The translations under genes and the position numbers were made by a program. This document shows positions 7,144 to 14,302 of a DNA stretch of 14,977 nt, piece after piece. The stretch covers positions 1 to 14,977 of the forward strand of contig CAXTHM010000084.1 in the NCBI GenBank assembly GCA_964244115.1, in the 5' to 3' direction. The notes below the pieces were generated by a model. The model did not search any database, was not told the origin of the DNA, and saw only the letters and a program-made list of their open reading frames with translations. This DNA is from CADCWK01 sp964244115. GTDB lineage: Bacteria > Chloroflexota > Chloroflexia > Thermomicrobiales > UBA6265. Numbering within the stretch: the first letter of the stretch is position 1; each line of letters begins with the position of its first letter.

Positions 7144-7962
7144 CTACCGATCGCGACGCGTTGCGTCAGTGGAGGTCGTGGACGTGCCGGTCGTCGTGAC
7201 GTCGGTCGTGACGGTACCGTCGATGACCTCGACGTCCTCGCGCCGGACCGTGCCCGAGACCTGCCGGGTCTCCTGCACGGCGTCCTTGGAGATCTCGACC
7301 TCCTCGACGACGCGCGCCCGCTTCTGCATGTCGACCTCTTCACCGTAGACCGGCACGTCGATCACCCCGCCCTGGGCGGAGATGTCGGTGGCGTCGGCCG
7401 GGCGGTCGACCACGCGGCGCTCGACGTGGACGCGCTCCTCGGTGACCGGGACGCTGAGGCTCTCCTCACGCTCGGTGACGTTGGTCTCGACGCGGACGGC
7501 GCCGCGCTCGACGCCGCGCTTGGTGGCGGACAGCTCTTCCTCGATGACCGGGACGCTGATCCGCTCATCGCGGTCCAGCTCGGCCGAGCGAGCGGTCGTC
7601 GCCGTGGTGTCGTAGGTGTCCGTCGTGCCCGACACGACGGTCGTGTCGTAGCCCGTCGTCGTGCCGGACAGCGGGGTGGTATCGACGCTGCTGGACGCGT
7701 AGCCGGTCGTCGTGGTCGCTGTCGTTCCGGTCGGGACCGTATCCCAGTCCCGGTTGGTCGCCTCGTCGGCGGTGACGTTCAGGTTGATCCGATCCTCGGT
7801 GTGGCTGGCGATCGCCGAGAAGGGGATGTAGTGGTCCTTCGGGAAGAAGAACCCCTTGTGGAGGACGAGATAGCCGTCCTGGATGTCGTCGACCTTGCCG
7901 ACCTGCTTGTCATCCGAACCGTAGACTGCCGTTCCCGGCTGGACCGTCCATTCCTGGGACAT
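7144..7962 (-). CDS. PRC-barrel-like (DUF2171-type) / DUF2382 protein, paralogue C
   Basis: 272 residues from ATG at 7960-7962 with AGGTGA about 8 bases upstream. The PRC-barrel/DUF2171-like domain is at residues 3-73 (WTVQPGTAVYGSDDKQVGKV, YLVLHKGFFFPKDHYIPFSAI). An unusual linker at 74-132 is built from Thr, Gly, Ser and Tyr (TATTTTGYASSSVDTT, then TTGYDTTVVSGTTDTYDTT). The DUF2382 domain at 135-247 is canonical: VPVIEEELSATKRGVERGAV, LSVPVTEERVHVERRVVDR, IDVPVYGEEVDMQKRARVV, then EEVEISKDAVQE and GTVRREDVEV. A second Thr/Ser-rich tail closes the chain. It is the first gene of the array and follows a 323-base gene-free stretch where its promoter should lie. No export signal is seen, so it is probably cytosolic. 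Confidence 0.9.
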   Translation of the reverse strand: MSQEWTVQPGTAVYGSDDKQVGKVDDIQDGYLVLHKGFFFPKDHYIPFSAIASHTEDRINLNVTADEATNRDWDTVPTGTTATTTTGYASSSVDTTPLSGTTTGYDTTVVSGTTDTYDTTATTARSAELDRDERISVPVIEEELSATKRGVERGAVRVETNVTEREESLSVPVTEERVHVERRVVDRPADATDISAQGGVIDVPVYGEEVDMQKRARVVEEVEISKDAVQETRQVSGTVRREDVEVIDGTVTTDVTTTGTSTTSTDATRRDR

Positions 7963-8285
7963 CTGTGCTCACCTCGTCCTGTCAGTCGAATCATCCGTCC
8001 ATCTGCACCCGCAGACGGTAGCGTCAGCGACAAGGCACGATGGGTGCCATCTCTAAGACGAGCTGACTGTCACCTGGCGATAGCACTTTCCGGAACTCCA
8101 TCGGTTGGAGTATCTGGGCTTCCGAAGGACGTATGTCGTGCCTGGATTGGGTGTGATTCTTTCGGGAATCGGTTCATTCGACGCAAGAACGTGAAACCCA
8201 AAGCTGGAGACTGCGACACGCGCTCTCCAGCGCCGGCGAGCGCTGTCCTGTGCGGTCGATCACGCGCCGACGCCGCGTACCGGGA
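7963..8285. other. Gene-free interval upstream of the DUF2382 array
   Basis: 323 bases with no supported gene, visibly richer in A and T than its flanks. It must hold the promoter of paralogue C and the 3' end of the amidase transcript. I see no confident -35/-10 pair. Two small hairpins near 8204-8244 are described separately. Confidence 0.6.
8204..8230 (-). terminator. Weak terminator candidate after the amidase gene
   Basis: A 7-bp inverted repeat (ctggaga at 8204-8210, tctccag at 8224-8230) with a 13-base loop. On the minus strand it is followed by CTTTGGGTTT, a partly T-rich stretch. A neighbouring agcgc/gcgct stem (8229-8244) could compete with it. Placed 56 bases after the amidase stop. 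Confidence 0.33.
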
Positions 8286-9980
8286 TCAGTAGGCGAACCG
8301 GGAGAAGTAGCCGTCGATCGCGTCGACGAAGGCGTCGGCGATCAGGTCAGGGGCGTTGGCCGAGCGCAGGAAGGCGATGTCGTCGAGATTGGTGATGAAC
8401 AGGCTCTCCATGATCACCCCCGGCATCTGGCTGGGCGTCAACGCTCCGGGGATCGCCGGGCCCGTCAGCAGCATGTTGTGGGCGAGGGTCGGGTCGGAGT
8501 CGTCGACGGAGTAGGTGCCGTCGTCCTTCGCCCCGCGGTTCTCTGGCGTGTACCCCTCCGCCGCCATCCGCTTGCCGAGCGATTCCACACCGAGCTGAGC
8601 CAGGACGCCGCTCTGGGTGCCGAAGGGGCGGTCGGCCGTGTACCAGCTCTCGTAGCCGGAGGGCTTGCCGGTGTCGAACCCGTTGAGGTGGACCGAGATC
8701 AGCAGGTCGGCGTTGGACCGGTTGCAGACATCGATCCGGGCCTGGATCTCGTCGTAGGTCCCGTCCCGCTCGGAGTCGGCGATCGTCTTGCCGTCGGCGT
8801 TGACGTCGGCGCCGTCGGCGTTGACGTCAACGTCCTCGGTCCGGGTCATCACGACGACGTAGCCCTCGGCCCGCAGCTTGGCCTGCAGCGCCTTCGCCTG
8901 CTCGAGCACGAAGACGGCCTCCTCCAGCGGTGGGATGTCCCCGTCGCCGGCGAAGGTCCGGCCGCGGTCGGAGCCGCCGTGGCCCGGATCGATGCAGACC
9001 GTCTGGACACCGTCCAGCCACGGCCCGGCGTAGCCCGGCTCCTGCTGCCCGGCCGGCGGCAGGGTGGAAGTGGGCAGCGGCTGGTCCTCGAACCGGACGA
9101 GGGGCTCGTCGGCGTCGGCGGTCCCGTCCAGGGACGCGCCGACGCCGTCGTCATGGGCGTCGGTGGCATTCGCGGCCGCGATCTCGGTCCCGCTCGCGGC
9201 CGAACCGTTGTCCCCGCCATTCAACATGCTACCTACGCTGGCGACGATCACGGAGATCGCCAGGAACAGCACGCCGGCGATGGCGAGCATCCGCCCGCCC
9301 GGCCCACTGGCTCCCGTCGGGACCAGCCGGGTTCCGACGGGCCGCGCACCGCCGAACCCATCGTCCTGGCCGTCCCCTGCGAGGACCGGCCGGCCGGTCC
9401 GGCGCGTTGGCCGGGACGATGGGTTCGGGAGGTCATCGGGGCGTGACCGGTCATCGGCTCCACGACGCCCGTCGGCGCGCTCGCGCCGGGGCGATCCCGC
9501 GCGGAGGGGATCGGCGAACAGGTCCCGGCGGCCGGGTGGGCGGTCCCCCTGTCCGAGCCGGTCCCGGAAGGGGCGCTCGTCGGCGCCGTCGCGGTCTCGG
9601 GGGGCATCGCGCGGTGCGAGGTAGTCACGCCCCTCGCGGTAGGCGGGGCGGAGCCGGCGGTCGGTGTCCCAGCGCAGGTCGGCGTGGGTATCGCCATAGC
9701 CGTCGCCCGGTAGGCGCCCGCGCCGGGGAGGCGGCGGAGGCGGCACAGGCCGGTCGAAGCGTTCGGAGGCGCTGGGGCGGCTCCGGGTACCGGCGTCGTC
9801 CGGTCGCGGCTGACCCACCCGCCGCCGGGGCGGTGCCGGGGAGAACGGCCCATTGCCGGGGGTGGCCTCAGGCGTGGGGCGATCCCCGGTCGGTTCGGTG
9901 GGTCGGCGATCGATCCGCCGGCTGGGCATCCCGCTGAACGGGGAATCATCGAAGCGACGATCAGGCGCGGGTTTCGCCAT
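8286..9980 (-). CDS. Membrane-anchored N-acetylmuramoyl-L-alanine amidase (Amidase_3) with long disordered N-terminus
   Basis: The 564-residue enzyme should cleave the amide bond between N-acetylmuramic acid and L-alanine in peptidoglycan, outside the membrane. The catalytic domain (about 325-564) has IDPGHGGSDRG (zinc ligand H334), a Glu about 20 residues on (E353/E354, second ligand), SVHLNGF (H431, third ligand) and IMESLFITN (E525, catalytic). An insert between the first two parts carries two NADG repeats, perhaps calcium-binding. Residues 1-229 are disordered and full of Arg, Asp and Pro (PPPPPRRGRLPGDG). One transmembrane helix follows at about 231-253, then an Ala/Asp/Thr linker. The disordered part should be cytosolic and the enzyme external. 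ATG at 9978-9980 is chosen for GGAGGG (complement of 9986-9991) 5 bases upstream. The amidase call is secure; the role of the N-terminus is unknown. Confidence 0.9.
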   Translation of the reverse strand: MAKPAPDRRFDDSPFSGMPSRRIDRRPTEPTGDRPTPEATPGNGPFSPAPPRRRVGQPRPDDAGTRSRPSASERFDRPVPPPPPPRRGRLPGDGYGDTHADLRWDTDRRLRPAYREGRDYLAPRDAPRDRDGADERPFRDRLGQGDRPPGRRDLFADPLRAGSPRRERADGRRGADDRSRPDDLPNPSSRPTRRTGRPVLAGDGQDDGFGGARPVGTRLVPTGASGPGGRMLAIAGVLFLAISVIVASVGSMLNGGDNGSAASGTEIAAANATDAHDDGVGASLDGTADADEPLVRFEDQPLPTSTLPPAGQQEPGYAGPWLDGVQTVCIDPGHGGSDRGRTFAGDGDIPPLEEAVFVLEQAKALQAKLRAEGYVVVMTRTEDVDVNADGADVNADGKTIADSERDGTYDEIQARIDVCNRSNADLLISVHLNGFDTGKPSGYESWYTADRPFGTQSGVLAQLGVESLGKRMAAEGYTPENRGAKDDGTYSVDDSDPTLAHNMLLTGPAIPGALTPSQMPGVIMESLFITNLDDIAFLRSANAPDLIADAFVDAIDGYFSRFAY

Positions 9981-10124
9981 GATAGCCCTCCGGCTCGAAC
10001 CTGGCGGGGATTGCGGCCGGGCGGCCGGAGCCCGGTGGGGAAGCGACGAAGCGCGAACGAACGCAGCCAGAACCCGTGCGGACGGCCCGGCGCGACCGAA
10101 GACGGGGCGCCCCTTGATGGCAAC

Positions 10125-10154
10125 AGGATAGGCGATCCCCGGCGGCGGCGGCAA
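10125..10154 (-). promoter_or_regulatory. Possible sigma-70-type promoter of the amidase gene
   Basis: On the minus strand TTGCCG (complement of 10149-10154) and TATCCT (complement of 10125-10130) are 18 bases apart. Each matches four of six consensus bases. Transcription would begin near 10118, leaving a leader of about 140 bases before the chosen amidase start. Such matches arise by chance, so this is tentative. Confidence 0.3.
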
Positions 10155-10348
10155 CGTCGGCGGGACGCACGCGTTGCATACATCCTCGGCCGGCAGATCC
10201 GTGGTGATCCCCGTTGCTGTGCCAGAGGATGGTTCTCGGCGCTCGGGAGCCCTCCCTACCCGCGGTGGAGAGGGGCTGCTGCTGGTCCGGGCGCCTGCCC
10301 GCTCCGGTCATGGGAGGCATCACCCCGACGGGACGGACCAGACGGTCA

Positions 10349-10367
10349 CAGGGGGAGCCCGCCCCTG
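10349..10367 (-). terminator. Weak hairpin after the DppC-type permease gene
   Basis: A 6-bp stem (cagggg at 10349-10354, cccctg at 10362-10367) lies 14 bases after the stop at 10382. It is short and has no U-run. Confidence 0.3.
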
Positions 10368-10381
10368 CGGACCTCGTGCCG

Positions 10382-11296
10382 CTACCCCTGCCGGGGGTCG
10401 AGGGCGTCGCGGAGGCCGTCGCCGAAGAAGGTGAAGCCCAGCATCGCCAGGGCGATCGCCAGCGTCGGGAACAGGCCGAGGTGCCAGTTCAACTGGATGA
10501 ACTGGGCGCTGTCGGCCACCATCTTGCCGAGGCTCGGGGTCGGTTCGTTGATCCCGATGCCGAGGAAGCTCAGGCCGGCCTCGGCGAAGATCGCGGTCGG
10601 GACGGCCAGCGTGATGGCGACGATCAGCGGCGCCAGCGCGTTCGGCAGGACGTGCTTGACGGCGATCGAGCGCTCCGTCGCGCCGAGCGCCCGGGCGGCG
10701 GTGACGTACTCCTGCTCCCGCAGTGTCAGGATCTGGGCCCGGGTCAGCCGGCAGATCGTGATCCAGCTCGTCAGGCCGATCACGAGGATGACATTGGACT
10801 GGCCGCTGCCCCGGATCGTGAGCAGGAAGATCGCGAACAGGATGCCGGGGAAGGCCGTGATGATCTCGGTCAGCCGCTGGATCGCGAAGTCGGCGATCCC
10901 GCCGCGCAGCCCGGAGATCAGCCCGAGCGGGATCCCGATCAGGCAGGCGACGGTGACGGCGGCGAAGGCGACCGTGAACGAGGTCCGGATGCCGTACATG
11001 ATCCGGCTGAGGTAGTCCCGGCCGATGGCGTCGGTCCCGAACCAGTACTCCGAGCTGGGCTTGAGGTTGCTGTCGAGGATGTTGCTCTCGGCGTAGCCGG
11101 TCGGCGCCAGGAGCGGCGCCCCGAACCCGGCGACGGCGAGCACGATCACCAGCAGCAGCCCGGCGACGGCGAGCTTGTGCTGGACGAACCGGCGGGTCGC
11201 CATCGACAGGTTCGACCGCGCCGCCGGGGTCGCCCGGGCGCTGGGGATCGGGCTGGCGTCGGTCAGGCTCGCCTTGGCTGGCGTCGAGGACGTCAT
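10382..11296 (-). CDS. dppC: Dpp/Opp-type ABC transporter permease, DppC subunit
   Basis: 304 residues, the usual size for the second permease of peptide/nickel/oligosaccharide-type ABC importers. A variable Ser/Ala/Pro head (1-30) precedes the OppC_N region (RRFVQHKLAVAGLLLVIVL, helix at about 41-64). The signature FGTDAIGRDYLSRIMYGIR lies at about 86-104. Five more helices follow, with the cytosolic EAA coupling loop EYVTAARALGATERSIAVKH at 196-215 and the AEAGLSFLGIGI motif at 238-249. The start ATG at 11294-11296 has GGGAGC about 9 bases upstream. It lies 70 bases after the DppB-type gene, with which it must pair. The substrate cannot be told from the permeases alone, and the symbol denotes the family only. 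Confidence 0.88.
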   Translation of the reverse strand: MTSSTPAKASLTDASPIPSARATPAARSNLSMATRRFVQHKLAVAGLLLVIVLAVAGFGAPLLAPTGYAESNILDSNLKPSSEYWFGTDAIGRDYLSRIMYGIRTSFTVAFAAVTVACLIGIPLGLISGLRGGIADFAIQRLTEIITAFPGILFAIFLLTIRGSGQSNVILVIGLTSWITICRLTRAQILTLREQEYVTAARALGATERSIAVKHVLPNALAPLIVAITLAVPTAIFAEAGLSFLGIGINEPTPSLGKMVADSAQFIQLNWHLGLFPTLAIALAMLGFTFFGDGLRDALDPRQG

Positions 11297-11366
11297 GGTC
11301 GGTGCTCCCGCGTGATGGTGCTGGCCCGGACGGGTCCGCGTGGCCGGTCGCAGGCGTCGCTCGGTA

Positions 11367-12305
11367 TCAACGCCCCGTGAGCCGGATCCGGGGATCGAGG
11401 AAGGTGTAGAGCAGATCGGTGATCAGGTAGGTGAGGCCCCAGAGGGTCGCGATCAGCAGCACCAGCGCCATGATCATCGGGTAGTCGCGGGTGAAGGTGC
11501 TGGTCACGAAGAAGCGGCCCAGGCCGGGGATGCGGAAGGCGGCCTCGATGAAGATGCTGCCGGTCAGGATGTTCGGGATCTCCGGCAGCAGGACGGTCAC
11601 GCAGGGGATCAGCGCGTTGCGGCCGGCGTGGCGCAGCAGGACGAACCGCTCGGCCAGTCCCTTGGACCGGGCCGTCCGGACGTAATCCGCGCGGAGCGTC
11701 TCCACGAGCGAGGCCCGGGTGTAGCGCGCCACCAACGCCGTCGGGGTGAGCGCGTAGGCGATCACCGGCAGGATGTACTCCTGCGGGCGACCGAAATCGC
11801 CCGTCCAGCCGCCGGCCGGCAGCCAGTGCAGGTTGACGGAGAAGATCAGGATCAGCCAGATCGCGATCACGAACGAGGGCAGGACCAGCCCCAGTGTCGC
11901 CCCGAACGAGACGACGTAGTCCAGCCAGGTGTTCTGCCGGACGGCCGCCGTCACCCCGAGGAACGTCCCGAGGAGGTAGGAGATCAGGATCGTCGGGGCG
12001 CCGATCGCCAGGGTCACCGGCCAGGCGTCGCCGATCAGTTCGAGCACCGTCAGGTTCGGCGCCTGGAAGGGCACGCCGAAATCGCCCCGCAGGGCGTTGC
12101 CCATGTAGCGGACGTACTGGAGCCAGACCGGGCCGTCGAGGCCGTATTTGGCCTCCAGCGCTGCCTGCGTCGCCGCCGAGACCGGCTGCTCGCCGAGGTC
12201 GAACGGCCCACCGGGGACCGAGCGCATCAGGCCGAAGGTGATGACGGAGACGGCGAAGAGGACGAAGACCAGCCCTACCAGCCGCTGAAGGATGTACCGG
12301 ATCAC
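11367..12305 (-). CDS. dppB: Dpp/Opp-type ABC transporter permease, DppB subunit
   Basis: 312 residues. The first helix (YILQRLVGLVFVLFAVSVIT) and the external VPGGPFD segment with AALEAKYGLDGPVWLQYVRY are classic for DppB/OppB/GsiC. The following RGDFGVPFQ is also a family mark. The EAA loop is DYVRTARSKGLAERFVLLRH (207-226), and the chain ends with YTFLDPRIRL, the typical C-terminus. The GTG start at 12303-12305 has GGGAGG (complement of 12316-12321) 10 bases upstream. With DppC it would form the membrane channel of an importer for peptides or other small solutes. No binding protein precedes it and no ATPase follows within the window, unusual for this type of operon. Confidence 0.9.
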   Translation of the reverse strand: MIRYILQRLVGLVFVLFAVSVITFGLMRSVPGGPFDLGEQPVSAATQAALEAKYGLDGPVWLQYVRYMGNALRGDFGVPFQAPNLTVLELIGDAWPVTLAIGAPTILISYLLGTFLGVTAAVRQNTWLDYVVSFGATLGLVLPSFVIAIWLILIFSVNLHWLPAGGWTGDFGRPQEYILPVIAYALTPTALVARYTRASLVETLRADYVRTARSKGLAERFVLLRHAGRNALIPCVTVLLPEIPNILTGSIFIEAAFRIPGLGRFFVTSTFTRDYPMIMALVLLIATLWGLTYLITDLLYTFLDPRIRLTGR

Positions 12306-12744
12306 GCCGTCGCTGCCTCCCGCCGATCGCCCCGTCGTGCCGGCGCCGGATACCCCGTGGTCGTGGCTGTCATGTGGGCCGAACGGTACCAGAAATCCGG
12401 GCCGGATACGGTCGCATTAGTAGCGTCGGTGTCGACTCATTGTGCGGCGAGCCCATCTTCCCAATCTCTGAACGAGCCGGGACGATTCGGGGTGCGCTGA
12501 TGCGAGAGAAATCGTGCTACGCGAGGGTGGGGATCGAGTTTCCAATGCTCATGGATTCGTCTGACAACGTAGCTGTCCATCCTGTGCATACCGAGTCTCG
12601 GTAGGATCAGGAGCGATAGCGGAAAAGAAAAATTTATCCCCAATACTCCGCGTGTTGCGCAACAGATCGACACAGATCAGGACGACGCTTCATCGCCGAT
12701 CAGGACGACTGGACCGATCGATGGGTATCCGAGAAAGATGGTAG
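12306..12744. other. Gene-poor, AT-richer interval with a palindrome and short repeats
   Basis: About 440 bases separate the permease genes from the plus-strand gene. Short open frames exist on both strands, but none has a ribosome site together with family-like sequence. It contains an A/T run (aaaagaaaaatttatc near 12623), a 12-base palindrome and a thrice-repeated GATCAGGA word, described separately. Promoters for both flanking genes should lie here; I cannot place them firmly. Confidence 0.55.
12605..12709. repeat. Palindrome and GATCAGGA direct repeats, possible operator region
   Basis: GATCAGGACGAC occurs twice exactly (12675-12686 and 12698-12709, period 23), and a partial copy GATCAGGAGCG starts at 12605. 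Between them is the perfect palindrome TGTTGCGCAACA (12653-12664). On the minus strand TTGCGC within that palindrome and GATAAA lie 18 bases apart, a weak promoter-like pair that would point at the permease genes. A period of 23 is about two helical turns, which would suit a bound regulator. Confidence 0.35.
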
Positions 12745-12846
12745 CGACACAGGCTGAACGCCCAACCTTGCTCTGGCCTGATCGAACAGGCGAGCCGAAC
12801 ACCATTCGATCCGTCAGCTATCCCGGCTGATATTCCACCGGAGGAG

Positions 12847-13464
12847 GTGTATCACGACGCGGCGTTCGCCCTGTTGTCCGCTCAGGTCGGTTCCAATGAC
12901 GCGCTCGACGGCAAGGCATCGCAGGCGTTGACCATCGGGAGTACGGCGCTCCCGCTGACGTTCGCCCTGCTCAATCTGACACGCAGTCCCGCTGATACGA
13001 ATCGGCTGACGCTCGGAACCGCCGACACCATCTTCGTTACGGTCGCGATTCTCTTCTATCTCGGCATCATCGCCTGCAATGTCCGAATCAGTGTCCTGAA
13101 CAACCGGGGTTTGGAGTTTCGACCGAAGCCGGGACTCCTCAGGGACTATGTGCCGTCGTACGCCGCCAAACCGTATGGGGGTCGGGCGCTCAAAGGGTGG
13201 GTCGCAGACGAATACCTGGCTTCCACCATCGAGAACGATACGTTCCTTCAGGGGAAAGCCAGGTATGTCTTTCGGGCCCAATTCTGCCAGCAGGTCGAGC
13301 TCGCCATCCTGGCCGCCTGGGCGGGCTGGACGCTCCTGACCTGCTCGACTAGTCCTTGCGGTTCGTGGGTGGGGACGGACTCGGGGATCGGATCAGGATG
13401 TTCGATGGCCCGGGAGGTGGCGGTGCCGGCGGACGTGGCATCGATGTCCTGGTGTTGCTCATAG
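12847..13464 (+). CDS. Three-helix membrane protein with an N-terminal D-x-K-A helix, possibly decayed
   Basis: The only plus-strand gene. The pattern is ALLSAQVGSNDALDGKASQA running into a first helix (LTIGSTALPLTFALLNL), then a second helix (IFVTVAILFYLGIIACNVRI). A soluble part with LRDYVPSYAAKPYG, VADEYLASTIENDTFLQGKA and a third helix (ELAILAAWAGWTLL) follows. This plan resembles uncharacterised three-helix proteins and, more loosely, the PycTM/SLATT-like effectors of signalling-linked defence systems; the likeness is a guess from pattern. Two oddities suggest decay. The GTG start at 12847 overlaps its own GGAGGAGG site, while family-like sequence (IPADIPPEEV) continues upstream in frame to 12745 without a good start. 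After the third helix the tail turns Cys/Ser/Gly-rich, as if out of frame. Coordinates are therefore provisional. Confidence 0.5.
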   Translation: MYHDAAFALLSAQVGSNDALDGKASQALTIGSTALPLTFALLNLTRSPADTNRLTLGTADTIFVTVAILFYLGIIACNVRISVLNNRGLEFRPKPGLLRDYVPSYAAKPYGGRALKGWVADEYLASTIENDTFLQGKARYVFRAQFCQQVELAILAAWAGWTLLTCSTSPCGSWVGTDSGIGSGCSMAREVAVPADVASMSWCCS

Positions 13465-13469
13465 AGCGT

Positions 13470-13523
13470 TTGGCTCCTCCCGACCTGGGACGGCACCGTC
13501 GGCCCGACCGTACGATGAGCCAA
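13470..13523. terminator. Possible two-way terminator between convergent genes
   Basis: Inverted repeat ttggctc (13470-13476) / gagccaa (13517-13523) encloses a second small stem gacgg-ca-ccgtc (13489-13500). It sits in the 83-base gap between the ends of two genes that face each other, the right place for a shared terminator, though the outer loop is long. Confidence 0.33.
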
Positions 13524-13547
13524 GGATACGGCGATATCGACCGATGC

Positions 13548-14201
13548 CTACCCAAGCGACCACGTCGTGACGCGCCAGCCGGCGTCGGTCGGGCGCAGCC
13601 AGGCGGTGGCGGTCGCGACGCCGTTGGTCTGGGGGCTGTCGAGCCGGATCATGATCGCGGCGGTGCCGTCGGGGAAGGTGACGACGGAGCCGACCTCGAG
13701 CAGCATCGCGGAGACCTCGCGGCCGTCGCTCTCCTCGATCAGCGGCGGCCCCGCCTCGCCCTCGGCCGGGGTCTCGGCGACGGCCCGGTCGATCTCCGGC
13801 TGGACGTCCGCCCGCCCGACGCCGAGCATGGCCGGCGCGAAGGCCGGGTCGGTCAGGGTCAGCAGGCGAGCCATGTCGCCAGCGTTGCTGCAGGCGATCG
13901 CGCCCTCGATCGTCGCGATGACCGCATCGGTCGTCGTCGCGTCGGCCGGCTGGCCGGTCGCGAAGGCCGGCGGGTCGGTCACCGAGGTCGCGGCCCGGAC
14001 GGCATCGCCGTAGGCGACCGGTTCGACCGGGTCGACGGTGCACGCGGTGGCCCCGAGGGCGATCGGCGTGGCGACCGGACTCGCCATCGCTGTGGCGCCC
14101 GGCGTCGCCGGGGCGTCCTGAGCGGCAACGCTCCGGGTCAGCAGGAGGGCAAGCAGGGCCACCGGCAGCATGGTCGGAACGAGGCGTCGGACTGATCGCA
14201 T
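13548..14201 (-). CDS. Secreted NTF2-like protein of unknown function
   Basis: 217 residues from ATG at 14199-14201, with AGGAG 7-8 bases upstream. Residues 1-27 form a clear signal peptide (RRLVPTMLPVALLALLL, cleavage after VAA). Next comes an Ala/Thr/Pro linker (APATPGATAMASPVATP), the same style as the protein at the left edge. The mature domain (about 85-217) starts with a helix ending NAGDMARLLTLTDPAFAPAML. It ends in strands (AAIMIRLDSP, ATATAWLRPTDAGWRVTTW), an order and ending typical of NTF2/SnoaL-like cone folds. Two cysteines (C54, C104) could pair. There is no catalytic signature, so the fold call is only moderate. It probably lies outside the membrane. It is 420 bases downstream of the cupredoxin gene and likely has its own promoter. 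Confidence 0.78.
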   Translation of the reverse strand: MRSVRRLVPTMLPVALLALLLTRSVAAQDAPATPGATAMASPVATPIALGATACTVDPVEPVAYGDAVRAATSVTDPPAFATGQPADATTTDAVIATIEGAIACSNAGDMARLLTLTDPAFAPAMLGVGRADVQPEIDRAVAETPAEGEAGPPLIEESDGREVSAMLLEVGSVVTFPDGTAAIMIRLDSPQTNGVATATAWLRPTDAGWRVTTWSLG

Positions 14202-14302
14202 GGGGAACTCCTGATCGTCGGCGGCGATGACCCCGATCGCGGTGGCGGCCGGTCCTCGGCAGAGTACCAGTGTACAGATCGGTGAGGTCGTCGGGTCGAC
14301 CC

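Larger units (their letters stand above)
9981..10381. other. Gene-free interval between permease genes and amidase
   Basis: About 400 bases with no convincing gene on either strand, although the frame of the amidase stays open into it. It holds a possible promoter for the amidase and a weak hairpin after the permease gene, both listed separately. Nothing else was recognised. Confidence 0.6.

Noticed and set aside
6982..8292. Long plus-strand open frame (436 codons) opposite paralogue C
   Set aside because: Antisense shadow of the DUF2382 gene; its apparent repeats mirror the coding repeats on the minus strand.
8250..9446. Plus-strand open frame of 398 codons opposite the amidase
   Set aside because: Val/Gly/Asp-rich shadow with no ribosome site; the amidase catalytic motifs on the minus strand settle the matter.
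9981..10154. N-terminal extension of the amidase by 58 codons
   Set aside because: The extension has no ribosome site and overlaps a promoter-like pair, while a strong GGAGGG site stands just before the ATG at 9978-9980.
10214..11380. Plus-strand open frame of 388 codons opposite the DppC-type gene
   Set aside because: Composition is a Gln/Asp/Arg/Gly shadow; the opposite strand carries the complete permease signature.
11340..12500. Plus-strand open frame of 386 codons opposite the DppB-type gene
   Set aside because: Shadow of the permease gene, same composition bias and no recognisable domain.
12374..12604. Open frame of 76 codons on the plus strand, and one of 78 codons on the minus strand (12437-12673)
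   Set aside because: Neither has a convincing ribosome site, a hydrophobic or domain-like pattern, or a neighbour suggesting a role.
13356..14195. Plus-strand open frame of 279 codons running over the secreted NTF2-like gene
   Set aside because: Mostly antisense to a gene with a clear signal peptide and ribosome site. I kept only the idea that its first few codons could be the shifted tail of the upstream plus-strand gene.
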